Source: G020350405 sp964513655
GTDB taxonomy: Bacteria; Planctomycetota; Phycisphaerae; Sedimentisphaerales; Anaerobacaceae
Direction of reading: 5' to 3'
Length of the DNA: 46,823 nucleotides
Assembly: GCA_964513655.1 (NCBI GenBank)
Contig: CAZENQ010000016.1
Location: 1 to 46,823 of the forward strand
Below, one piece after another: positions 33,130-41,417 of the stretch; positions within the stretch are counted from its first letter, which is position 1, and every line of letters begins with the position of its first letter. The notes below the pieces were generated by a model that saw only the letters and a program-made list of their open reading frames with translations, made no database searches and was not told the DNA's origin. Position numbers and translations under genes: made by a program.

Positions 33130-35226
33130 GTGATGCGAAAAGTAATTTATCTGACAGTTTTTGTGATAGTTTACACAGCGTGCTGTGCGCCAAGTGTTGC
33201 AGCAGATAAGGGGCCGGCGGCGTGGTGGAAGTTCGACGAAGGCAAAGGCGATGTGGCCGTTGACAGCATAAGCGGCGAGAAAGACGCGATAAAGGGAACA
33301 TTCTGGCATCGGCGAGGCGTTTCGGGAACGGCTGTCAAGTTTGACGGCTTTACTACACACATTATTCGGGAGGCGGCGGACGCACCACGGCTTAGAGGCA
33401 GCTTTACTATTGAGGCGTGGATTGTACCGCAGGCGTATCCTTATAACTGGTGCGCGATTGTGAATCAGGAGAAGGACAAGAAGGCGGGGTACTTTCTTGG
33501 GATAGACGCGTTCGCACGTGCCGGGTTTCACGCAGCGGTGGACGGAAAATGGCAGCAGTGCAACACCAAGAAGGAAATGGTGCCATTTATGACGAAATGG
33601 ACACACATAGCGGGGGTGTTCGAGAAGGACAAAGGCCTTGCTGTTTACGTCAACGGGGAACTGGCCGCGGAGCGGCAGGTAAGGGGGGCGCCTGACTTTG
33701 CAGAGGGGATGGATTTGCAGATAGGCAGGAACCACAAGAAGACACGGATGGACTCCGTGACTCTGGTCCGACGCGACGTTAACTTTGACACGTCTTATTC
33801 GTTTGACGGTTTGATTGACGAGCTGAAGATTTACGACCGTGCGCTGTCGGCTAAGGAGGTCAGGCAAGCGTATAAGTCGAGCAAGCCCAAGCGGGCGCCA
33901 GCGCTAAAATGGCGGAAGCTGCCGGAACTTCCTAAAGGTGACAGGACATTCGGGGCAATGTACTGCAGACTGAAGTTCTATCCGGAATGGGACAACCTGT
34001 GGCGAGTGGATGATTATCCCGATATTGTCGTGAATTTCGACGGCAACCCGTATCAGATGGTGTTCTGGCGGGGGACGAACTTCAATATGAACCTGGTTAC
34101 CGAGAACGGGAAATGGGTCGGCGACCAGAGCGCTGAAGGCGGCGGGGGCGAGGTCATAGGGTGCTGTGAGCACATGTCCGACAAGCAGTGCCGGTACGCA
34201 CACGTCCGGATGATTGAGAACCATGATGCTCGCGTCGTTGTCCACTGGCGATATGCCGTTAACGACGTGCTCTACAGAATTGCCAATATATCCCGTGGCG
34301 GCATAGGCGCGTGGGCAGACGAGTATTACTACGTGTATCCGGATGGCGTGGCGGTGCGGGCATTTACGGTGTATAACATGAACGGCGAGCACAGTACGAC
34401 CGAGCCGGCATCTTATAATAATCCGGGTGAGAGAGCGGAAGATAACCTTCACATAGACGCCTTAATCCAAGCGAACATGGAGGGTGAGGTCCGCAGGCAG
34501 AGGTGGGAACCCTGGCCGAGCGACGGCGGGACTGCAGGAACATTTACAAACGATTTGCCGAACGCGAATATAAACATCGTGAATTTCAAATCAAAGAGCA
34601 AGCCGTTTTATATCTACGAACTGGGGACGCGGGTGATTCCCTATGGCGGGGGGTTGAATGAAGTAAGGGATTACTCGAAGTTTCCGACGTGGAACCACTG
34701 GCCGGTCGGGCAAGCGCCATCCGACGGTCGCTATGCCTACTTTACGGACCGGGTAGCCAGCTCAGCGGTCACGTCGCCGGAACCTGCGGTCGAGGTGGAT
34801 GAGGACGGGACCAGTCATGGACGGTTTATCATGGGGCTTACGAATCAGCCAATTGAGAAACTGGCTCCGATAGCGAGGTCGTGGCTTCAGACGCCAGAGC
34901 TTAAGGTAAAAGGCGGAGCGTTCAAGAGCGAAGGCTACAGCAGGGACGAGCGGGCGTTTATTCTGTCGAAAACCGGCGGCGCGGCAGAGACGCTTGAGTT
35001 TGAAATCGTCACCAGTGAAGATTCACCGATAGTGAATCCAGCCTTTGTGGTAAAGAACTGGGGCAGAAGTGATGCGAAGCTGAAGATTAACGGCAAAAGG
35101 GTGAATCGCAGCAAAGTTTTCCGCTTTGGTCACAATCATCGACTGGAAGGGAGCGATTTGATTGTGTGGGTGAAGACCGAGGCCGCCAAGCCGACCAAAT
35201 TTTTGCTCAGTCCCATTCGGGACTAA
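33130..35226 (+). CDS. FWRG-core family protein 4 (LamG + core), secreted
   Basis: 698 residues with an AGGAGT ribosome site. Signal peptide (V-F-V-I-V-Y-T-A-C-C-A-P-S-V-A-A) to about residue 24. A LamG domain (~28-258) runs from A-A-W-W-K-F-D-E-G-K-G-D-V to L-I-D-E-L-K-I-Y-D-R-A-L-S. The core (~265-698) has M-V-F-W-R-G-T-N-F, C-C-E-H-M-S-D-K-Q-C-R-Y-A-H-V-R, V-V-V-H-W-R-Y-A-V, D-E-Y-Y-Y-V-Y-P-D-G-V, N-H-W-P-V-G-Q-A-P-S-D-G-R and G-S-D-L-I-V-W-V-K. It shares with gene 1 the C-C-E-H-M form and lacks the N-E-F-N-E-T-W segment, so genes 1 and 4 make one subgroup and 2, 3, 5 and 6 another. The LamG is uninterrupted, which makes it the clean reference for the insertions in genes 2, 3 and 5. Confidence 0.87.
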   Translation: MMRKVIYLTVFVIVYTACCAPSVAADKGPAAWWKFDEGKGDVAVDSISGEKDAIKGTFWHRRGVSGTAVKFDGFTTHIIREAADAPRLRGSFTIEAWIVPQAYPYNWCAIVNQEKDKKAGYFLGIDAFARAGFHAAVDGKWQQCNTKKEMVPFMTKWTHIAGVFEKDKGLAVYVNGELAAERQVRGAPDFAEGMDLQIGRNHKKTRMDSVTLVRRDVNFDTSYSFDGLIDELKIYDRALSAKEVRQAYKSSKPKRAPALKWRKLPELPKGDRTFGAMYCRLKFYPEWDNLWRVDDYPDIVVNFDGNPYQMVFWRGTNFNMNLVTENGKWVGDQSAEGGGGEVIGCCEHMSDKQCRYAHVRMIENHDARVVVHWRYAVNDVLYRIANISRGGIGAWADEYYYVYPDGVAVRAFTVYNMNGEHSTTEPASYNNPGERAEDNLHIDALIQANMEGEVRRQRWEPWPSDGGTAGTFTNDLPNANINIVNFKSKSKPFYIYELGTRVIPYGGGLNEVRDYSKFPTWNHWPVGQAPSDGRYAYFTDRVASSAVTSPEPAVEVDEDGTSHGRFIMGLTNQPIEKLAPIARSWLQTPELKVKGGAFKSEGYSRDERAFILSKTGGAAETLEFEIVTSEDSPIVNPAFVVKNWGRSDAKLKINGKRVNRSKVFRFGHNHRLEGSDLIVWVKTEAAKPTKFLLSPIRD

Positions 35227-35276
35227 TCTGTAAGAGAGGCTTTAACATAGAAACGATTTTTTAGGGAGCAAAAGAG

Positions 35277-37775
35277 ATGAAGTGGCTAATTAGCATTGTG
35301 GTTTTTGCAGCAGCGACAATGGTGTTGTCAAACACAGCGCCCGCGGGCGAAGATGGACCGGCGGCCTGGTGGAAGTTTGAGAAGCTGGTCGAGCAGAAGA
35401 TTGTCAGGCCATTTGAGGAAGAAGGGGGCGATGTAGAGGAATTAGAGGCAGAGCTTAGAGAACTGGGGCGGCAGATAAAAGAACTGCAAGAACGGATGGA
35501 GGTCGCAGCGGAAGAAGATATGGAGGAACTTGAGGGTGAGATGAGAAGGCTGCGGGCCGAGATGAGGGAGCTTCGAGAGGAGCTCGAAGAACTTGAGGAA
35601 GACGAGGGCGAAGAAGATGTAGAAGGATTAGAGGAGGAGCTGAAGGAGCTGCGGCGAGAGATGAAAGCCCTGCAGGCAGAAGACAATGAGCTGCGAACAG
35701 ATATGAAAAAAGTGCGGGCGCGATTGGCGGAATTGCGAGAAGAAGAGGAGGAGGAAGAAGAAGAGTTCGAGGTAATAATGGTTCGTTCGGTCGTTGATGA
35801 GGTGAGCGGCGTGAAGGACCGGGTCGAGGGTGCTTACTTTAAGATAGTTGCCGGCGTATCGGGTAATGCTATTAAATTAGACGGTAATACGAGTTACATT
35901 GTGCGTGATCGTGATGCAGCTGACGCTCCAAAAGTTTGCGGAGAATTCAGCGTTGAGGCGTGGGTTGCATTAGCCGCATATCCTACGAACTGGTGTCCAG
36001 TGGTGGACCACAGCACGTTAGGTGAGGCGGGATACTTTTTGGGCATCGACGCATTGGGGCATGCAGGTTTTAAGATTTATGCAGACGGCAAGCGGTACGA
36101 GATTGAATCGGGGCAGCGTATACAGCTTAGAAAGTGGGCGCATATCGCCGGGGTCTATACTCCTGAAGACGGTATGAGTCTCTATCTTGACGGTAAGCGT
36201 GTGGCAAGTAAAGATGTCACGGGCGAATTTACAGGCGCGAAGGAAAGGGATTTATTGATAGGCAAGCACAGCATCGAGAGGCAGCCTTACGGGACACTTC
36301 GGCCAAACGCGACGGCGGCTGTCTATACGTTCTACGACGGGCTAATCGACGAATTGAAGATTTACAACCGGGGCCTTAGTGCGAATGAAATCTCGAAGTA
36401 TGTGGCCAAGAACAACCCGAAGGCGGAACCTGCGCTAACGGCGCGTCGTTTACCGTCGGGGCCGCCAGGGAAAGGAAGGTTCGGGGCTTACTATACTACG
36501 CTGAAATACTACGATGGGTGGGACGCTCCGTGGCGAGTCGGCGGCCACGCGGACGTGGTGGTCCGGTTCGATGAATCGGCATGTAGATTTGTTTTCTGGC
36601 GGGGAACGAGTTACATTCCGCACTGGGTGACGGAGAACGGCATCTGGTATGACAATGAATTCAACGAGACGTGGAGCGAGAAAGGCTGTCACGAGCCTAT
36701 GAGTGACAAACAATGCCGTTTCTCCCATGTTCGTATCATCGAAAGCAGTGACGCACGCGCGGTCGTTCACTGGCGTTATGCTTTGGTTGACAACTGGTAC
36801 CATTTGGCGAAGGTTGATGATTTAACGGGATGGGGAGATTGGACGGATGAAGTTTATACGATTTACCCCGACATGGTGGCAGTCAGAAAAGTCACGCTGC
36901 ACAGCTCGCAGCCGGAAGCACCGCATGAGTGGCATGAGGGGATAATCGTGATGGGTCCGGGCCAGCGTCCGGAAGAGGTGCTGCATCCCGACGCACTTAC
37001 CTTGGCAAATATGAAGAGTGAGACACACACCTACTCATGGGAACACGGCGTACCACCCGAGGCCGATGAAGAAGGTGTAGTGAAACTCCCCAAGAATGCC
37101 AACATTCACTGGGTCAACACGAAATCGGAGTACAAGCCATTTGTAGCGGTTTCGCCGGATTCCGAGCCGGTTTGGGACATTTACGCACACGAGCTTCGTC
37201 GAGACGTCAGCATGTTCCCGTGGTGGAACCACTGGCCTACGGCGCAAAAGCCGAGTGACGGGCGATACGCGTGGGATTCCGATTTGGCTTCGCATTCGTC
37301 ACTGTCACATTGTCACTGGAAAGCGTATTCACAGACAGAAGATTCGATGACAAAGATTATGCTCAACGGATTGACGGCGAAATCAGCGGCCCGGCTTGTA
37401 CCTCTGGCGAAGTCATGGTCGAGGCCTCCGGAGCTGAAGCTGAAGAAGGGCTTATTTGGAAGCGACTTTGAGAGCGAAGGCTATGACCCGACGCAGCGCG
37501 CTTACCAAATCGTCTGCAAGAAACGTGGAAAGCCACCGGTTCTCGAATTTGAACTTGCCGGCAGTAAAAAATCGCCGGTTGTCAATCCTGCCTTTGTAGT
37601 CAAGGGCTGGGGCGATAAAGGGGCGATACTGACGCTGAAAGACAAGACAAAAAAGGCGGGCAAGAGCTTCCGTATCGGCCACAGACATACGGTTGACGGC
37701 AGTGATTTGATTGTGTGGATTAAGGCTGAATCCACAAGACCGGTCAAGGTAAAGCTGACACCTGCTGCGTTATAG
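35277..37775 (+). CDS. FWRG-core family protein 5 with coiled-coil inserted in its LamG domain
   Basis: 832 residues with an AGGGAG ribosome site and a signal peptide to about residue 22. The LamG domain starts normally (G-P-A-A-W-W-K-F-E) but is interrupted at residue ~36 by about 130 residues of charged helix (bases ~35380-35775). The insert has repeated E-L-E-x-E-L-R-E-L type heptads, L-K-E-L-R-R-E-M-K-A-L-Q-A-E-D, and a closing E9 run before F-E-V. LamG then resumes at V-V-D-E-V-S-G-V-K-D and continues to ~385. The core (~395-832) has F-V-F-W-R-G-T-S-Y-I-P-H-W, N-E-F-N-E-T-W, C-H-E-P-M-S-D-K-Q-C-R-F-S-H-V-R, N-H-W-P-T-A-Q and D-G-S-D-L-I-V-W-I-K. The insert resembles the one in the fucosidase at 4101. 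If folded, it would project as a long acidic stalk from the carbohydrate-binding domain. Confidence 0.87.
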   Translation: MKWLISIVVFAAATMVLSNTAPAGEDGPAAWWKFEKLVEQKIVRPFEEEGGDVEELEAELRELGRQIKELQERMEVAAEEDMEELEGEMRRLRAEMRELREELEELEEDEGEEDVEGLEEELKELRREMKALQAEDNELRTDMKKVRARLAELREEEEEEEEEFEVIMVRSVVDEVSGVKDRVEGAYFKIVAGVSGNAIKLDGNTSYIVRDRDAADAPKVCGEFSVEAWVALAAYPTNWCPVVDHSTLGEAGYFLGIDALGHAGFKIYADGKRYEIESGQRIQLRKWAHIAGVYTPEDGMSLYLDGKRVASKDVTGEFTGAKERDLLIGKHSIERQPYGTLRPNATAAVYTFYDGLIDELKIYNRGLSANEISKYVAKNNPKAEPALTARRLPSGPPGKGRFGAYYTTLKYYDGWDAPWRVGGHADVVVRFDESACRFVFWRGTSYIPHWVTENGIWYDNEFNETWSEKGCHEPMSDKQCRFSHVRIIESSDARAVVHWRYALVDNWYHLAKVDDLTGWGDWTDEVYTIYPDMVAVRKVTLHSSQPEAPHEWHEGIIVMGPGQRPEEVLHPDALTLANMKSETHTYSWEHGVPPEADEEGVVKLPKNANIHWVNTKSEYKPFVAVSPDSEPVWDIYAHELRRDVSMFPWWNHWPTAQKPSDGRYAWDSDLASHSSLSHCHWKAYSQTEDSMTKIMLNGLTAKSAARLVPLAKSWSRPPELKLKKGLFGSDFESEGYDPTQRAYQIVCKKRGKPPVLEFELAGSKKSPVVNPAFVVKGWGDKGAILTLKDKTKKAGKSFRIGHRHTVDGSDLIVWIKAESTRPVKVKLTPAAL

Positions 37776-37825
37776 TTAAATGTCGAGCGGGAAAGAAAGA
37801 AACTTAATTTTGAAGGTTATTAGAT

Positions 37826-39274
37826 ATGGAAAAGAGAAGGGTACGTGAGAAAATGCGCGTGGTTATGGTTGGTGTGCTTCTGGCCGTAGCGCTAAACGTG
37901 GTTATAGCCGGTAGTGCAAACGAGGAGCTTTTTAAACTTCCGTCGGGTCCGAGCGGGCCGGGTCGGTTTGGAGCATACTATACCAAGCTTAAATACAGCC
38001 AAGCGTGGGACAACCCGTGGCGGGTGGGCGGCCATACTGATGTGGTAGTCCGATTTGACGATGGGGGACATAAGTTTGTCTTCTGGCGCGGGACGAGCTA
38101 TATTCCCTGCTGGGTGACGGATACGGGGGTGTGGTACACGAATGAGTTTGTTGAGCGGCGCGGGCATCACAGCCCAAATACCGAGGGATGCGTCGAGCCG
38201 ATGAGCGACAAGCAATGCCGGTTCTCTCATGTGCGAATCATTGAAAGCAGCGATGCGCGTGTGGTTGTTCACTGGCGTTACGCCCCTGTGGACGTCCGTT
38301 ACAACCATCCTTTCATAGACCCCTTGACGGGCTGGGGTGACTGGGTGGATGAGTATTACACCATATATCCGGATGCCGTCGGTGTGCGTAAGATTATGGT
38401 ACACACGACCCGTCCGGATTTGTGGACGGAATTTCAGGAGTCGATTGTGGTAAACCAGCCGGGGACAATGCCTGATGATAATATTGAACTCGGCGCAGTC
38501 TCGCTAGCTAACATGAAAGGCGAGAGTAAAACGCACTACTGGACGAAGGACGGCGGGCCTGAATTTGGCGCAGGGCCAGCGCGTGCCAATATTTTAAAGA
38601 TTAATCTTAAGGGGTCGCTGAAACCATTTGCGCTCGTTGCGCCGCCCGAAGAGGACGGGATATTGATAACTTCGTATGAGGGACACGGGCGGGGGTCACA
38701 CTTTAACTTCTGGGACCACTGGCCTGTGTCGCAGGTTGCGTCGGATGGTCGGATGGCCAAGTCAGCCGCGAACCCTTCACATTCGTCGCTGTGCCACATA
38801 GGACTTCCCGGGAACGCGACAGTTGAGTGGAAGCCGTATGCCAAAGGCGAGAAGTCGCAGACCAAAATTATGCTGCACGGTATGACCAACAAGCCGGTCG
38901 CCAAGCTGGTACCTCTGGCGAAGTCATGGCTGCAGCCAGCAGAGCTAAAGCGGGCTGGCGGCGCCTACAAGAGTGAAGGTTACGATCCAACTCAGCTTGC
39001 CTATGTTCTCGTCTGCAAGAAGCCAGTCAAAAGCTCAGAGATTAAGTTTGAGCTGGCCGCGAGCAAAGAGTCGCCGGTGATTAATCCTGCTTTTGTAATT
39101 AAAGGTTGGGGGGGCGCTGGAGCCTCACTCGAGATTAATGGCAGCAAGGCTACTCAGAGCAAAGATTTCCAGACCGGTCATAGGAGAGCGGCTGACGGTA
39201 CTGATTTAATAGTCTGGATTCGGGTTGAGTCCACCAAACCAATTACAGTCGGGCTTTCGCCTGTTAGGGACTAA
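37826..39274 (+). CDS. FWRG-core family protein 6, core only (no LamG), secreted
   Basis: 482 residues: a signal peptide (M-V-G-V-L-L-A-V-A-L-N-V-V-I-A, to about residue 29) followed at once by the core. It defines the minimal family domain of ~450 residues. It contains G-R-F-G-A-Y-Y-T-K-L-K-Y, F-V-F-W-R-G-T-S-Y-I-P-C-W, C-V-E-P-M-S-D-K-Q-C-R-F-S-H-V-R-I-I-E-S, V-V-V-H-W-R-Y, G-W-G-D-W-V-D-E-Y-Y-T-I-Y-P-D, D-H-W-P-V-S-Q, N-K-P-V-A-K-L-V-P-L-A-K-S-W, then the C-terminal sandwich ending D-G-T-D-L-I-V-W-I-R. Because LamG is dispensable here, the core must be the functional part and LamG an accessory, presumably sugar-binding, module. It is the last member, followed by a GH29 tail relic and an intact GH29. 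Confidence 0.88.
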   Translation: MEKRRVREKMRVVMVGVLLAVALNVVIAGSANEELFKLPSGPSGPGRFGAYYTKLKYSQAWDNPWRVGGHTDVVVRFDDGGHKFVFWRGTSYIPCWVTDTGVWYTNEFVERRGHHSPNTEGCVEPMSDKQCRFSHVRIIESSDARVVVHWRYAPVDVRYNHPFIDPLTGWGDWVDEYYTIYPDAVGVRKIMVHTTRPDLWTEFQESIVVNQPGTMPDDNIELGAVSLANMKGESKTHYWTKDGGPEFGAGPARANILKINLKGSLKPFALVAPPEEDGILITSYEGHGRGSHFNFWDHWPVSQVASDGRMAKSAANPSHSSLCHIGLPGNATVEWKPYAKGEKSQTKIMLHGMTNKPVAKLVPLAKSWLQPAELKRAGGAYKSEGYDPTQLAYVLVCKKPVKSSEIKFELAASKESPVINPAFVIKGWGGAGASLEINGSKATQSKDFQTGHRRAADGTDLIVWIRVESTKPITVGLSPVRD

Positions 39275-39292
39275 ATTGTGGTGTAGAGCAGA

Positions 39293-39370
39293 ATGAATAA
39301 GAACAGGAAAGCCTGCGAGCATGCATATGCTTTCAAGATTGAACGCTACCATCATCCAAAGATTAGCTGA
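39293..39370 (+). pseudogene. Relic: C-terminal 22 codons of a GH29 fucosidase
   Basis: ATG at 39293 opens a 25-codon frame. From 39302 it reads N-R-K-A-C-E-H-A-Y-A-F-K-I-E-R-Y-H-H-P-K-I-S and stop. The intact fucosidase just downstream ends D-R-K-P-C-K-H-A-Y-V-F-K-I-E-R-Y-H-H-P-K-I-D. This is the tail of a former, closely related fucosidase copy whose body is gone; no ribosome site precedes it. Confidence 0.85.
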
Positions 39371-39409
39371 TGGAAGAATAAATCAAATTATATTTAGAAA
39401 GGGAAGAAG

Positions 39410-41203
39410 ATGAAAAAGTCAGCATTAATTTGTCTGGTCCTGTTTGGCCTGCTTGTTGTCGGCTGCCAGGAACAGTTGGCTCAACGGAAAGTCGAAAAAT
39501 ACGAGCCAACGTGGGAATCGCTGCGCGAGTACAAGGAGATCCCCCAGTGGCTGCGCGACGGAAAGTACGGGATTTACACTCATTGGGGTCCTTATGCGGT
39601 GCATGCCTACGGTGAAAACACCACGTGGTACTCTTTCGCTATGTACAGAGAGAAGGACGGCGAAGCCCGCAAGCACTTTGAGAAAAACTTTGGTGAGCTG
39701 ACGCCTGAATTCGGCTATAAGGATTTGATACCGAAGTTCACGGCCGAGAAGTTCGACGCCGATGAGTGGGCCGATTTATTCGCAAAATCCGGGGCGAAGT
39801 TCGCCGGACCTGTTGCCGAGCACCACGATGGCTTTGCCATGTGGGATACCAAATATTCCGAGTGGAACGCCGCAAAGATGGGGCCGAAGAGAGATGTTGT
39901 TGGTGAACTCGAGGAGGCCATCAAGAAACGGGACATGAAGTTCGTTACCGCGTTTCACCACGCCGCGAACTGGTTTTTCTTCCCGGTCTGGGATGAGCGT
40001 TACGACGCCGGCGATCCCAAGTATGCCGGTCTTTACGGCCAGCCACACGAGCCGGGTGAGATGAGGAACCAAGAGTTTTTAGATGAGTGGTACGGCAAGA
40101 TTATCGAGGTCATCGACAACTACAGCCCCGATTTTATCTGGTTTGATTTTGCGCTCGATTCGATTCCGGAGGGCTACGTCAAGGACTTTTTGGCCTATTA
40201 CTACAACCATGCTGAGACCGAGGGCAAAGAAGTTGTTGTTACCTACAAGGGCAACGACCTTGTACCCGCCACCGGCGTGCGGGACCTGGAACTTGGCCAG
40301 GAGCCCAAGCTCACCTATCATGAGTGGATAACGGACTCGACGGTCGATGACCGCGGCGCATGGGGGTATGCGAACGACCTGATATTCAAGAGCCCGAACC
40401 GGGTGATAGATAACCTTGTGGACCGTGTGAGCAAAAACGGTTATCTGCTCTTAAATGTTGGCCCGAAACCTGATGGGACTATTCCAGAAGAAGCACGGGA
40501 GTTACTGCTGGAAGTAGGTGAATGGCTGGAAATCAACGGTGATGCGATTTACGGCACTAGTCCCTGGTTAATCGCCAGTGAAGGTCCGACCAACCTTGGG
40601 GATGCCTCAGCTATTGGTTTCAATGAATCCAACGTTGTCTACACAAGCAAAGACATCCGGTTCACGGTCAAGGGTGATGATCTGTATGCAACGTTCCTTG
40701 CCTGGCCCGGCGAAGAGGCTATCATCGAGACTCTTCGCGGAGAAGGCGAAGAAGACGATGATGAGGACGATGAGGATGAGGACGATAGTGAAGCCGAATT
40801 TGTGCCACTGGCGGGAAAGACGTTTACTATAAAGGATGATGATGCGGAGTATACGTGGGTATTTAAAGAGGACGGCAAACTCCGTGTCTCAGGCGGCATG
40901 GCCGGCGAAGGCACCGATGGTGAATACGAACAGGAAGGACAAGAGGTATTCATAGAGGTCGGCGGTCTTGAACTTGAGGGAACATACGACGGTGAGAACT
41001 TCGAACTCGAGGAAGAAGGCCCACCACGTTATCCGGGCTTCTACCCTGAAGAGATCAAGCGCATTACCATGCTCGGCGACGGCAGAAAGCTCGATTGGGA
41101 GATAACAAGGGAAGGTCTTGTTATCGAAACTCCCGACAGGAAACCCTGCAAGCATGCTTATGTCTTCAAGATCGAACGCTACCATCATCCGAAAATTGAT
41201 TGA
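39410..41203 (+). CDS. Alpha-L-fucosidase (GH29) with acidic linker and small beta-domain insertion
   Basis: 597 residues. Lipoprotein signal (L-L-V-V-G-C, Cys near 20), so probably anchored to a membrane. The GH29 barrel has Y-T-H-W-G-P-Y, A-E-H-H-D-G-F-A-M-W-D, the nucleophile Asp246 in D-F-I-W-F-D, and Y-L-L-L-N-V-G-P-K-P-D-G-T-I-P. In the C-terminal sandwich, after P-G-E-E-A-I-I-E-T-L, comes an acidic run (G-E-E-D-D-D-E-D-D-E-D-E-D-D, residues ~444-465). A ~75-residue beta-rich insert (T-F-T-I-K-D-D-D-A-E-Y-T-W-V-F-K, to ~540) follows, before the sandwich resumes at E-E-I-K-R-I-T-M-L-G-D-G. The paralogue at 4101 has a coiled coil at the same place. The ribosome site GAAAGGGA supports the ATG. 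It follows the FWRG array in the same direction and fits removal of fucose from a polysaccharide. Confidence 0.92.
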   Translation: MKKSALICLVLFGLLVVGCQEQLAQRKVEKYEPTWESLREYKEIPQWLRDGKYGIYTHWGPYAVHAYGENTTWYSFAMYREKDGEARKHFEKNFGELTPEFGYKDLIPKFTAEKFDADEWADLFAKSGAKFAGPVAEHHDGFAMWDTKYSEWNAAKMGPKRDVVGELEEAIKKRDMKFVTAFHHAANWFFFPVWDERYDAGDPKYAGLYGQPHEPGEMRNQEFLDEWYGKIIEVIDNYSPDFIWFDFALDSIPEGYVKDFLAYYYNHAETEGKEVVVTYKGNDLVPATGVRDLELGQEPKLTYHEWITDSTVDDRGAWGYANDLIFKSPNRVIDNLVDRVSKNGYLLLNVGPKPDGTIPEEARELLLEVGEWLEINGDAIYGTSPWLIASEGPTNLGDASAIGFNESNVVYTSKDIRFTVKGDDLYATFLAWPGEEAIIETLRGEGEEDDDEDDEDEDDSEAEFVPLAGKTFTIKDDDAEYTWVFKEDGKLRVSGGMAGEGTDGEYEQEGQEVFIEVGGLELEGTYDGENFELEEEGPPRYPGFYPEEIKRITMLGDGRKLDWEITREGLVIETPDRKPCKHAYVFKIERYHHPKID

Positions 41204-41417
41204 GCGACAGATAAGTCAATTGGAAATTCCGGCATACTCGGAGTTGACGAATTCTTTAAGAGACTAGATTTGGTTAACAGCATTTGAAGCTTTAAATTCG
41301 CATAAAGAGTAAATGCGCCGAGCCAATTCAGATATCGCTTTCACCGATAAGAAATGGTAATATCTAAAGGCTGATTATACAAAAAGGATTTTGGTTGTTT
41401 AAGAGAAAGGGCAAGAG

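Noticed and set aside
35261..35686. Minus-strand serine-rich open frame
   Set aside because: Same effect: an antisense shadow of the acidic coiled-coil in array gene 5.
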